A stretch of DNA of 64,000 nt from Chryseobacterium sp. PMSZPI (GTDB taxonomy: Bacteria; Bacteroidota; Bacteroidia; Flavobacteriales; Weeksellaceae), in NCBI RefSeq assembly GCF_002835665.1, contig NZ_PIZV01000060.1, forward strand, positions 1-64,000. The letters are read 5' to 3'. Shown in pieces: positions 51,554 to 59,346 of the stretch (the first letter of the stretch is position 1; each line of letters begins with the position of its first letter). The notes under the pieces were generated by a model. It was not told the origin of the DNA. It saw only the letters and a program-made list of their open reading frames with translations, and did no database searches. The position numbers and the translations under genes were made by a program.

Positions 51554-52600
51554 ATGAAACAGAAAATTTTACTTTTATTTACGGTATTTTCGCTAATTGC
51601 CTGTAAAAGAGAATCAAAAATTTCGTCCTCAGACTGGACAAATATCTCAAAACGTACCCAATACAAGGAACAAGAAGGAAACTTGGAGTTGAAATCGGGA
51701 AATTTCACCTACAATTTCAACAAAAATCAAACTCCTTTTAAAAAAATCATCTTGCTTAATGCAAGTATGGCAGGGTATATTTCAGAGCTTGGTGCAGAAA
51801 ATCTGATCATCGGAGTGTCGAGTCCGGAATATATTTATTCGGAAAAAATCCAGAACCTATTGAAAGAAGGAAAAATTCAAAATGTAGGAAGCGAGCAGAA
51901 GTACGATGTTGAAAAAATTATTTCCCTGAAACCCGATGCGATTTTTACCAATCATATTGCAAGTTTTGATAACACCTATGAACTGTTGAAAAATAACGGA
52001 ATCCAAGTAGTGTTTTTAGATGAATATATGGAACAGCAACCGTTGGAAAAAACAGCATATATCAGGCTTTTTGGAGAACTTTTAGGAAAAGAAAAAGAAG
52101 CGGGAGAGAAATATCTGGAAATTGAGAAAAGCTATAATGAATTGAAACAATTAGCTTCAACAGCAAAAGAAAAACCGGTTGTTTTAGCTAATGAAATGTA
52201 TGGTGATGTGTGGTATCTTCCGGGAGGAAATACTTCTGTAGCCCATTATATTGCTGATGCCAATGCTTCTTATATCATGAAAGATAATAAAGATGAAAAA
52301 GCTTTAACCATGAGTTTTGAGGAAGTATATGCAAAAGCAGGCGGAGTCCAATATTGGGTTAATGCAGGAAGTCACACTTCTAAAAAGGAAATGTTGAAAA
52401 TGAATGGCTTCTATGGAAAGCTTGACGTATTCAATAAAGGAAAAATTTATACGATGACCGGTAAAGAAAGACAGAAAGCGAATGATTTCTTTGAAAGCGG
52501 TGCCGTAAGATCCGATCTGATTCTTAAAGATTACATTAAAATTTTTCACCCTGAATTGCTGCCTAATTATCAACTGACTTATATGAAAGAGTTGCAGTAA
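51554..52600 (+). CDS. ABC transporter substrate-binding lipoprotein (BtuF/FecB-like)
   Basis: 348 residues. Lipoprotein signal with LIAC (Cys17). Helical-backbone binding protein of the periplasmic class III type: IILLNASMAGYISELGAENL, VGSEQKYDVEKIISLKPDAIF, NNGIQVVFLDEYME, then the long linking helix, VWYLPGGNTSVAHYIADANA and FFESGAVRSDLILKDYIKIF. Such proteins bind vitamin B12, haem or ferric siderophores in the periplasm; which ligand cannot be told. No permease or ATPase gene follows: the next genes are MtgA and a recombinase-family membrane protein. Confidence 0.87.
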   Translation: MKQKILLLFTVFSLIACKRESKISSSDWTNISKRTQYKEQEGNLELKSGNFTYNFNKNQTPFKKIILLNASMAGYISELGAENLIIGVSSPEYIYSEKIQNLLKEGKIQNVGSEQKYDVEKIISLKPDAIFTNHIASFDNTYELLKNNGIQVVFLDEYMEQQPLEKTAYIRLFGELLGKEKEAGEKYLEIEKSYNELKQLASTAKEKPVVLANEMYGDVWYLPGGNTSVAHYIADANASYIMKDNKDEKALTMSFEEVYAKAGGVQYWVNAGSHTSKKEMLKMNGFYGKLDVFNKGKIYTMTGKERQKANDFFESGAVRSDLILKDYIKIFHPELLPNYQLTYMKELQ

Positions 52601-52642
52601 CTCGGACTATTGCTTATTTTTGCCTTTCCTTTTTATAAAGTT

Positions 52643-53287
52643 ATGTGGAAAAAAATTAAACAACTGATTTTCATTATTCTTGCTCTAAATGTAATTTTTA
52701 TTATTTGGGGAAGATTCTTTAATCCGCCTATTACCATCACCCAGATAGGAGGACTTTTTGAATATGGAAAATTACATAGAGACTATATTTCCTATGATGA
52801 AATGGGTAATAATGTAAAAAAAGCTGTAATTGCTTCTGAAGATCAGAAATTTTTCGACCATAACGGCTTCGATTATACGGCGATTGAAAAAGCGATGAAG
52901 CATAACGAACAGGGAAAGAAAATAAGAGGAGGAAGTACCATTTCTCAGCAGACGGCAAAAAATGTCTTTCTTTGGCAAGGCCGAAGCTGGATCAGAAAAG
53001 GGCTGGAAGCCGTTTATACTTTCATTATCGAGAAAGTATGGGGAAAAGATATCATTCTTGAACGATACCTGAATTCTATCGAAATGGGGCAGGGAGTATT
53101 TGGTGTGGAAGCTGCCGCTCAATATTATTTTGGAAAATCATCCAAAGATTTAAGTGCCTCAGATGCAGCTTGGATTGCCGCTGTATTGCCTAATCCAAAG
53201 AAGTACGACCCTAAAAATCCATCCCCTTATTTGAGGAAGAAACACAATTGGATTATGAGACAGATGAGGAATGTGAGTTTGAAATAG
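52643..53287 (+). CDS. mtgA: Monofunctional peptidoglycan glycosyltransferase
   Basis: 214 residues from the ATG at 52643; an upstream TTG (52610) is in frame but adds no family sequence. One N-terminal membrane helix (about residues 6-24), then a GT51 transglycosylase domain: VIASEDQKFFDHNGFDYTAIE with the catalytic glutamate, RGGSTISQQTAKNVFLW, RKGLEAVYTFIIEKVWGKD and ILERYLNSIEMGQGVFGVEAAA, the five expected motifs in order. It polymerises lipid II at the outer face of the inner membrane. It lacks a transpeptidase domain. Follows the BtuF-like gene by 42 bp; the SpecificRecomb gene begins 13 bp after its stop. Confidence 0.92.
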   Translation: MWKKIKQLIFIILALNVIFIIWGRFFNPPITITQIGGLFEYGKLHRDYISYDEMGNNVKKAVIASEDQKFFDHNGFDYTAIEKAMKHNEQGKKIRGGSTISQQTAKNVFLWQGRSWIRKGLEAVYTFIIEKVWGKDIILERYLNSIEMGQGVFGVEAAAQYYFGKSSKDLSASDAAWIAAVLPNPKKYDPKNPSPYLRKKHNWIMRQMRNVSLK

Positions 53288-53300
53288 TATCTTTGTACTA

Positions 53301-55331
53301 ATGAAATTCTTTAATTCCAGCACAAATTTTGAGTCAGTTCTTAAAAAATATTTTTCTTTTAAGAACGAAACCCTTTCTTTAGAGCCATTTGCAGAGTTTT
53401 TAGAGAGTGTTAAAAGGGCGGATTTTACCGATGTGCTCAATTTTCTCAGAAGCAATCCGAATTTTGCTGAGAACTTTAAACATTACATTCATAATATTTT
53501 TAAAGACAGGCCTTTCAACCTATCCTTAACGGAAGCGAATATTCTTTCTGAAAATGCCTTCTTTCCTGAACTCAAAAAGAGAATCCTGAATAAGGTTCTT
53601 CCCCCTGTTGAGAACGAGAAGACGGTATGGTACATGATCGATAACGTCAGTATGAGGCCGAAAAAGGATTTAAAATATTTACATAACCTTCCTGAAAATG
53701 AGATTGATGAGTTCCTGTCTATTATAGGAGCCTCCGATTTTATTATTAAACCCAATGTGAAGAAAGAGCTTATTTTCTCAATGAACATTCTTTCATGGAG
53801 GGTAACGGGAATGGCCATGGAAGTAGAAGTGGTGAGAATGGCTCCACAATACCGAAACCTGGATAATCCATTTCTGGCGCTTCAAAATGAATTGGAAACA
53901 TTAGCAGATGATCTGGTAAAAGATCCGGAGCTGCAACTTCATTCTAAAGACAGTCGATATAAACAGATCAAAATTTATGCTGAGCAATGCCTTGAGTTTG
54001 TTAATATAGCCTTTAAAAACTCAGCAAAATATGGTATTTCGGGAAAAATCAATCAATCGTTGTTGAAGATCCGTCAGCAGACTAAAAGGATTTATGAAAT
54101 CGTACAGTTATTGGTGATTGACACGGATGAAGATGTGTTGGTTAAGTCCAAACAATTGGTCTTTAATATATTGAGTTATAAGTCTCATAAAAATAATATT
54201 GCAGACCTGATCAATGATAGTACAAGATTAATTTCCCATCTTATTACCAACCATACTGCAGAAGCGGGAACCCATTATATTACTTCTACGAGGAAAGAAT
54301 ATATGACCATGTTCTATAAAGCCAGTGGTGGTGGGATTATTGTAGGAGCACTTTGCGTATTGAAAATGCTTTACGGTTATATTCCGGGAAGTGATTTTTC
54401 CCATGCATTTTTGTATTCGATGAATTATGCGATGGGATTTGTGATGATTTATCTGATGGGATTTACGTTGGCAACAAAGCAGCCGGCGATGACTGCTGCA
54501 ACAATGACTAAAGTCTTATCCGAGGAAGGAAACAGTAAAAGAAATAATACCGAATTTGCTCATCTTGTATCCAAGTTATTCCGAAGCCAGTTTATTGCTT
54601 TTGTAGGAAATGTATTGCTTGCTTTTCCGATAGCATTAGCTATTATTTATGGTTTGGATGTCTTTTTTTCACAGAATCTTGCTGTTGAAAGATCAGATAA
54701 ATTATTAAAGGATCTGGACCCTTTTAAATCCAAAGCGATTCTGCATGCGAGTATTGCCGGTTTCTATCTGTTCATTTCAGGGATTATTTCAGGGAATATC
54801 GGAAACAATTCCGTGTTTTATCAGATTCCGGAAAGGATCGCGAAAAACTTATCTATCAGAAATTTCTTTGGGAAAAAATTTGCAAAAGGATTATCTAAAT
54901 ATTATGCTAAAAACTGGCCGGGAATTATCTCTAATTTTTGGTTCGGGGTTTTCTTGGGGGCAACTGCTCCGGTAGGGATGTTTTTCGGTCTCGATTTAGA
55001 CATCAGGCACATTACCTTTGCCGCAGGAAACTTCGCTTTAGGCCTTTACGGAAAAGACTTTTCTGTAGATTCTTATACCTTCTGGATTTCTTTTTTTACG
55101 GTCTTTTTAATAGGGTTCTTTAACTTTCTGGTAAGTTTCAGTTTGTCTATGTTCCTTGCGTTTAGATCAAGAAAGATGAACTTCGGACAGGTAAGTGAGA
55201 TCTATAAAGAAATTTTCAGGTATTTCGTAAAGCATCCGCTGAAATTCTTCCTGCCATTAAGTTCAGGATTGGACAAAAAAGCAGATGACCTGATGAGCAG
55301 TACGATTTCCAATAAATCGGAAGAGCACTGA
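53301..55331 (+). CDS. SpecificRecomb (Gcr-like) family membrane protein
   Basis: 676 residues. The first ~350 are helical and charged (LEPFAEFLESVKRADFTDVL, WRVTGMAMEVEVVRM, RQQTKRIYEIVQLLVIDTDE); the second half has about seven hydrophobic helices, with YITSTRKEYMTMFYKASGGG between the halves and the long FATLATKQPAMTAATMTKVL-type loop. This is the layout of the family labelled site-specific recombinase (Gcr/SpecificRecomb). That name comes from an old gonococcal observation; nothing here resembles a tyrosine or serine recombinase. True function unknown; inner membrane. Overlaps no neighbour; 13 bp after mtgA and likely in its operon. Confidence 0.85.
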   Translation: MKFFNSSTNFESVLKKYFSFKNETLSLEPFAEFLESVKRADFTDVLNFLRSNPNFAENFKHYIHNIFKDRPFNLSLTEANILSENAFFPELKKRILNKVLPPVENEKTVWYMIDNVSMRPKKDLKYLHNLPENEIDEFLSIIGASDFIIKPNVKKELIFSMNILSWRVTGMAMEVEVVRMAPQYRNLDNPFLALQNELETLADDLVKDPELQLHSKDSRYKQIKIYAEQCLEFVNIAFKNSAKYGISGKINQSLLKIRQQTKRIYEIVQLLVIDTDEDVLVKSKQLVFNILSYKSHKNNIADLINDSTRLISHLITNHTAEAGTHYITSTRKEYMTMFYKASGGGIIVGALCVLKMLYGYIPGSDFSHAFLYSMNYAMGFVMIYLMGFTLATKQPAMTAATMTKVLSEEGNSKRNNTEFAHLVSKLFRSQFIAFVGNVLLAFPIALAIIYGLDVFFSQNLAVERSDKLLKDLDPFKSKAILHASIAGFYLFISGIISGNIGNNSVFYQIPERIAKNLSIRNFFGKKFAKGLSKYYAKNWPGIISNFWFGVFLGATAPVGMFFGLDLDIRHITFAAGNFALGLYGKDFSVDSYTFWISFFTVFLIGFFNFLVSFSLSMFLAFRSRKMNFGQVSEIYKEIFRYFVKHPLKFFLPLSSGLDKKADDLMSSTISNKSEEH

Positions 55332-55351
55332 TCAGGTTTAATAATATAAAT

Positions 55352-55394
55352 AACAAAAAAGCAGACTGCCTTTAAGACAGTCTGCTTTTTTGTT
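55352..55394. terminator. Bidirectional terminator
   Basis: 17-bp arms AACAAAAAAGCAGACTG / CAGTCTGCTTTTTTGTT, loop CCTTTAAGA. It ends the BtuF-MtgA-membrane protein unit on the plus strand. Confidence 0.85.
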
Positions 55395-55581
55395 ATCCTG
55401 CTGCAACAGTTTATTATGGTCTACAATCAGTAATAAGACATAATGTAGGAAATGATCCCGACAGTATACTGGTCGGTCTCCATCGCTGATTTGTTTTAGT
55501 TTTTTGTACAGTAAGTGCTTTTTTTATGATAATTTGATTTTATTTATAGACTCTGAGTATGTCAATTATCCTTGGGATATT

Positions 55582-56199
55582 TTATTTTTTTAACAGTTCA
55601 ATATGCTTTTCCAATTCAGAAAAAGGAGCATAGCCTTGTTCAATAATGGTATATTTTCCATCTTTTTCAACCAGCATTGTTGGGAAAGATTGGGCGTATT
55701 GCGCAGCTTTATGAAAGTTGTGCAGAGTAACCTGTTTCATTTCTTCTGAATGAAAAGCCTCTAAAAATCGTTGTGGATCAATACTCAAATTTTCACAAAT
55801 CTCAAGGTAGGTAGCATCAAGATTGAGATCCTTTCCCCAATAATATCTTGCTTTTTGTACAGCAACCATGAAGGGAACCGTTTGTTCAGGAGCAATTGTT
55901 TTTACTGAAACCATCGCTCTGGATGGAATTTCACTATCCAATACAATTTCTTGCTTTAACAACTCAAAATAACCTTCACCAAATGTTATTCCCGTACGTT
56001 CTGCTACAGCTTCATCATGTTTAAGAAAGAAATTAACCATCTGCGGTGATTGTTTTCTAACATTAGAGCCAGTCCACATTCCGCCGGAAAGGATTTCAAA
56101 ATCCAAATCGTTTTTGTACTGGTTGTATAGTTTTAACATGTTGTCGGAATTACCGAAGCACCATCCGCAAAGGGGATCCATGATATATATAATTCTCAT
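55582..56199 (-). CDS. DsbA family / FrnE-like thioredoxin-fold protein
   Basis: 205 residues, no signal peptide, so cytoplasmic. The N-terminus MRIIYIMDPLCGWCFGNSDN has a CxxC redox motif (CGWC, residues 11-14) in the DsbA/FrnE (2-hydroxychromene isomerase-like) context; an inserted helical part follows (about 60-150) and QSFPTMLVEKDGKYTIIEQGY gives the cis-proline-type loop (Pro in SFPTM) near the end. The family includes oxidoreductases and isomerases. The first gene of its own minus-strand unit; the upstream region contains a genus-type repeat. Confidence 0.87.
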   Translation of the reverse strand: MRIIYIMDPLCGWCFGNSDNMLKLYNQYKNDLDFEILSGGMWTGSNVRKQSPQMVNFFLKHDEAVAERTGITFGEGYFELLKQEIVLDSEIPSRAMVSVKTIAPEQTVPFMVAVQKARYYWGKDLNLDATYLEICENLSIDPQRFLEAFHSEEMKQVTLHNFHKAAQYAQSFPTMLVEKDGKYTIIEQGYAPFSELEKHIELLKK

Positions 56200-56299
56200 T
56201 TTTTTGTTTTTAGATGTGTTTTGAGCTTAATATAAGTAAATTCAAAGCTCATATTGTTAACCTGAGTTCGTGACAAAATTGTTTGTCAGTATTCCATTC

Positions 56300-56440
56300 A
56301 TTTATATTATTACAACGCAATGCTCGCAAAGATTTTTTTTAGATCCTTATGTTTTTAAGATCGCAAAGGCGTTTCACTCAGCAATGAAGCTGAGAATATC
56401 TTCGCTAAATGAAATGCATTTGCGAACGTTTTTTTTTCAA
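56300..56440. repeat. Possible genus-type intergenic repeat
   Basis: AACGCAATGCTCGCAAAGAT, then GATCGCAAAGGCGTTTCACT and CAGCAATGAAGCTGAG (an imperfect palindrome around the AATGAAG loop). I recall similar blocks scattered in Chryseobacterium-like genomes; only one copy is in this window. Confidence 0.35.
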
Positions 56441-56488
56441 GTTTGATTAAAAAACTCTTGTGATCCTGACGTTAAAATTCTTGCAATT

Positions 56489-56950
56489 CTATTTCATCGC
56501 ATCTACAACTGTTTTGCTGTCTACGAATTGTTCAAATTTTACGATTTTACCGTCTTTCAGATGCCAGATATGAGCAACGCGGGCAGAAAAGGGCTTCATA
56601 GTTACTTTATAGGTTCCGGTATAAGTTCCAAAAGCAACTACCTTATCACCCTCAGCAACATAATTTTCCGGTGTGAACTTATAATCAATCCATTCGCTTC
56701 CCAAACGGCTGAAAACGTTTTTGGTAATTTCTTCCAATCCTACATAGGTTCCAGCATAAGGAAAGCCTTTAGCTTCTGTCCATTGAACATCATCTGCAAC
56801 ATGACTAGCCAGTGCTTTTCCGTTTTCTTCAGATGTTTTTCCTTCGTATGTACTTTTTACAATTTCTAAATTGGTCATTGTTATATTCTTTTTTATTGAA
56901 CAGCCTGATAGCAGAAGTACGGCCATCAGACTGTAAATGATGGATTTCAT
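56489..56950 (-). CDS. SnoaL-like (NTF2 fold) lipoprotein
   Basis: 153 residues. Lipoprotein signal (LLLSGC, Cys17). The rest is a SnoaL/NTF2-like fold: NLEIVKSTYEGKTSEENGKA, HVADDVQWTEAKGFPYAGTY, GDKVVAFGTYTGTYKVT and VAHIWHLKDGKIVKFEQFVD. These cone-shaped domains are small-molecule binding or isomerase-type enzymes; here periplasmic or envelope-anchored. Starts 10 bp after the MBL-fold gene on the minus strand, in the same operon under promoters E1/E2. Substrate unknown. Confidence 0.87.
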   Translation of the reverse strand: MKSIIYSLMAVLLLSGCSIKKNITMTNLEIVKSTYEGKTSEENGKALASHVADDVQWTEAKGFPYAGTYVGLEEITKNVFSRLGSEWIDYKFTPENYVAEGDKVVAFGTYTGTYKVTMKPFSARVAHIWHLKDGKIVKFEQFVDSKTVVDAMK

Positions 56951-56960
56951 AAGTTTGGGA

Positions 56961-57851
56961 TTACCACTTCATTTCTCCGGTATTCACCTTTGCTCCAAGC
57001 TGAAGCGCTGTTTCAAAAGTCAAATTAGGATATTTAGCTTTGATAGCTTTTACCAAAGCTTCAGAGGTTGTATTGGTTTTCAAAGCCTCTTCATAAAACT
57101 GAATATATTCTTTAGTGTGTTGTACAGACGTTAAATCTGCAGCATCAGTTGATTTGCCATGAGCAGGAATAACAATGGAAGGGTGTAATGAGGCTATTTT
57201 ATCTAATACTTTAATCCACTGGGCACGGGATTCGGCAGTTTGTGCATCAGCCATCCAAAGGTTGAAGGTATTTCCGAATACGTTGATACCACCTACCACA
57301 GCTTTTGCAGAAGGAATATACATGAATGTTCTTGCAGGGAACTCCTCTAACCCTATAACTTCAAGTTTTTCACCTTCCAATTCAAGGCTGCTTCCTTTTA
57401 ATACTTGTGGTAATACAATATTGCTGGTTACTGCTGAACCTAACTGACCACCCCAAACATCAAGTTTCTTCTGTGCTGTTCTGGCAATTTCTTCCACCAC
57501 TTTAGGCGTTGCATAAGCAGTTACTCCTGGAAAATGTTTTTTGAAAACTTCCAATCCGAAATAAAAATCAGGATCATTGTGGGAAACATAGATAGCCTTT
57601 AAATTCTTTCCCAAATCTTTAATTTTCTGAGCAACTGTTTCTGCATCTGCCAGAGTAAACTGGGCATCTACTAAAATAGCATCCGTTTGTCCTGAAACAA
57701 TAACAGAAGCTACCCCGAAACTGTTTTCTGAAGCGTTATAAACATCTAATGTAAATTTTCCTGCTTCTAATGTTTTGAAATTTTGTGCTTGTGTTGACAT
57801 ATTAAATAATGTTATGAATGTTAATACTGTTGTTTTTACTAATGATTTCAT
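56961..57851 (-). CDS. Secreted MBL-fold metallohydrolase
   Basis: 296 residues from the ATG at 57851; the longer frame from 57902 starts inside the promoter and is not used. Signal peptide ending MSTQAQ (about residue 23). Metallo-beta-lactamase fold: DAILVDAQFTLADAETVA, LKAIYVSHNDPDFYFGLEVF (SHNDPDFYF in place of THxHxDH, so the zinc site is altered), VIGLEEFPARTF, and VIPAHGKSTDAADLTS with a conserved histidine. The canonical HxHxDH is degenerate, so activity is uncertain. The operon with the SnoaL gene is under two Crp/Fnr-type promoters. Confidence 0.87.
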   Translation of the reverse strand: MKSLVKTTVLTFITLFNMSTQAQNFKTLEAGKFTLDVYNASENSFGVASVIVSGQTDAILVDAQFTLADAETVAQKIKDLGKNLKAIYVSHNDPDFYFGLEVFKKHFPGVTAYATPKVVEEIARTAQKKLDVWGGQLGSAVTSNIVLPQVLKGSSLELEGEKLEVIGLEEFPARTFMYIPSAKAVVGGINVFGNTFNLWMADAQTAESRAQWIKVLDKIASLHPSIVIPAHGKSTDAADLTSVQHTKEYIQFYEEALKTNTTSEALVKAIKAKYPNLTFETALQLGAKVNTGEMKW

Positions 57852-57871
57852 CTCTGTTAATTTTATGAATA

Positions 57872-57915
57872 CAAAATTATGGCCGTTGATTTTGCTAAAC
57901 ATTGAACAAGTTCAA
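57872..57915 (-). promoter_or_regulatory. Crp/Fnr-type promoter E1 (MBL operon, proximal)
   Basis: Minus strand: TTGAA-CTTG-TTCAA (57902-57915), a perfect 5-4-5 inverted repeat, 22 nt, then TAATTTTG (57872-57879). Centre to -7 distance 29 nt, identical to sites A-D. The ATG at 57851 is 20 nt after the -7 element. Confidence 0.75.
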
Positions 57916-57939
57916 TAAATATCTTTCTGATTGATAGGA

Positions 57940-57983
57940 CAAAGTTCTCAATACTTATCGGTTTAAGTATTGAACAAGTTCAA
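57940..57983 (-). promoter_or_regulatory. Crp/Fnr-type promoter E2 (MBL operon, distal)
   Basis: A second TTGAA-CTTG-TTCAA (57970-57983), 22 nt, then GAACTTTG (57940-57947), which has G for the first T of TAnnTTTG. Same 29-nt spacing. It stands 68 bp upstream of E1. Confidence 0.6.
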
Positions 57984-58093
57984 TAAATGAAAATAGAAGG
58001 ATTTGAGTTTGGAGTAGGGAATAGATTAAAAACCTGGAGAAAGAGGGTATTAATATTTAGTTGTTTTGAAAAACATGAAAAATAGAAGAGATA

Positions 58094-58675
58094 TTATTTT
58101 CCTTTGGTTGTTTTTCGTCTGATTTTACTTAAAAATTCATGACTGATTCCAAGATAGGCAGCCACCTGTAAATTCGTAAGTCTTTGATTAAGGGATGGAT
58201 ATTTCTCAATAAAATCCAGATAACGCTGGTCAGCAGTTTTACTGAGATTATCAATCATTCTGCGCTGCAAGGCACTGTGAGTTTTTTGGGTCATGATTCG
58301 GAAAAGTTCCTCTACAAAAGGGAAATTTTCATAAGCAAAATCCTTGTCTTTTTTTGAAATAATAAGAACCTCACTATCTTCAATGGCCTCTATAAAAAGT
58401 TGTGAGGGACTTTCATTGGCAAAACTGTCGATATCCGTAAGCCACCAGTCTTCCATTCCAAAATAGAGAATCTGTTCTGTTCCTTTTACATCAATATGGT
58501 ATACTTTGAAAAGCCCTTTGGTAATGAACGCTTCAAACCTGCAAACTTCACCTTCTCGCAGTAAAAACTCCTTTTTTTTGATGGTTTTTGAAGTAAATAA
58601 ATTACAAAACTCCGAAATATCTGTTTGAGAGTTTGAAATGTGACGAGAAATATTAAGATGCAGGGCTTCAATCAT
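58094..58675 (-). CDS. Crp/Fnr family transcriptional regulator (paralog)
   Basis: 193 residues, the same layout as the regulator at 33061: EFLLREGEVCRFEAFITKG and YFGMEDWWLTDIDSFANESP match its beta roll closely, and the C-terminal HTH reads LQVAAYLGISHEFLSKIRRK. The recognition helix differs (SHEFLSKIRR against SKEFVSTIRK), which fits a changed operator. No Fnr cysteines. It lies upstream of the MBL-SnoaL operon on the same strand; two perfect TTGAA-N4-TTCAA sites stand between them, making it the likely activator. Ligand unknown. A TATTTTTG octamer just upstream of its ATG may be its own -7 element. Confidence 0.88.
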   Translation of the reverse strand: MIEALHLNISRHISNSQTDISEFCNLFTSKTIKKKEFLLREGEVCRFEAFITKGLFKVYHIDVKGTEQILYFGMEDWWLTDIDSFANESPSQLFIEAIEDSEVLIISKKDKDFAYENFPFVEELFRIMTQKTHSALQRRMIDNLSKTADQRYLDFIEKYPSLNQRLTNLQVAAYLGISHEFLSKIRRKTTKGK

Positions 58676-58781
58676 TGGGAATGTGTTTGGTGAGCAGAAT
58701 GATACAAAAATATTAAAATAATATTGATGAAAGTATTGAGTTTATACCTTGATAAGATTTTTATTCCTCAATACATTCAAA

Positions 58782-59075
58782 TTAAAGGATTTGCAAATCA
58801 TCAAACTTATCCTCGCCAAATTTATCCTGAAACTTTTTCAGATAAAAGCTTTTGCGCATTTTAAAATCATGTTTCAATAATGGAGAGTCTATTTTAATAA
58901 GGATACATTTATTTTCAATATTAACACTTCTTACTTCATTGAAAAGGCTTTCATCAAGATAATCTTCAAGAAAATCTTTAATGTCAAAAGCTACAAGTTT
59001 ATCTTCAAAGCCATAGATTCTGGCAAAAGATTTTACCAATTCAGAGGACTGATATTCGCGTTTTTTCTTCTTCAT
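58782..59075 (-). CDS. DUF721 (DciA-like) protein
   Basis: 97 residues. It fits the short DUF721 domain: SSELVKSFARIYGFEDKLVA at the N-terminus, VRSVNIENKCILIKIDSPLL in the middle and HDFKMRKSFYLKKFQDKFG towards the end, with a basic start. In other bacteria DciA loads the replicative helicase, and DUF721 genes commonly sit beside recF as here (271 bp downstream of it on the same strand). Cytoplasmic. Short, with only the C-terminal KH-like part of DciA present. Confidence 0.82.
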   Translation of the reverse strand: MKKKKREYQSSELVKSFARIYGFEDKLVAFDIKDFLEDYLDESLFNEVRSVNIENKCILIKIDSPLLKHDFKMRKSFYLKKFQDKFGEDKFDDLQIL

Positions 59076-59346
59076 AATCGGAGTTCACGTGCGTGATTTG
59101 AGTTTGTAAAGAGGTTGGTTACCAGTGGTTGTTATAGTTTTGAGTTTGAAAGTTAAGGTTTAAAGTTTTAATAATGTGAAATGGGATGCGAAGGTAATCA
59201 TTTCATCATAAACCACTAAGAAAAATGGGCGATAAAATGTATTAAGTTTGGTTAAAACTGATAGTTTTTAATATTTTGGGCCAGCATTCACACGGATTTT
59301 GCCGGTTACCTGGATAATGATTAGGAAGAAAACTTAAACAATATAA

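Noticed and set aside
52610..52642. TTG start for mtgA
   Set aside because: The ATG at 52643 begins at the basic residues before the membrane helix, as expected for the family; the 11 extra residues add nothing recognisable.
53301..55331. A true site-specific recombinase or integrase
   Set aside because: Despite the family name, there is no tyrosine (R-H-R-Y) or serine recombinase motif, and several membrane helices are present.
57852..57902. 17-residue N-terminal extension of the MBL-fold protein
   Set aside because: It would start within the Crp/Fnr-type site and upstream of the -7 element, so it could not be transcribed from E1; the signal peptide starts at 57851.
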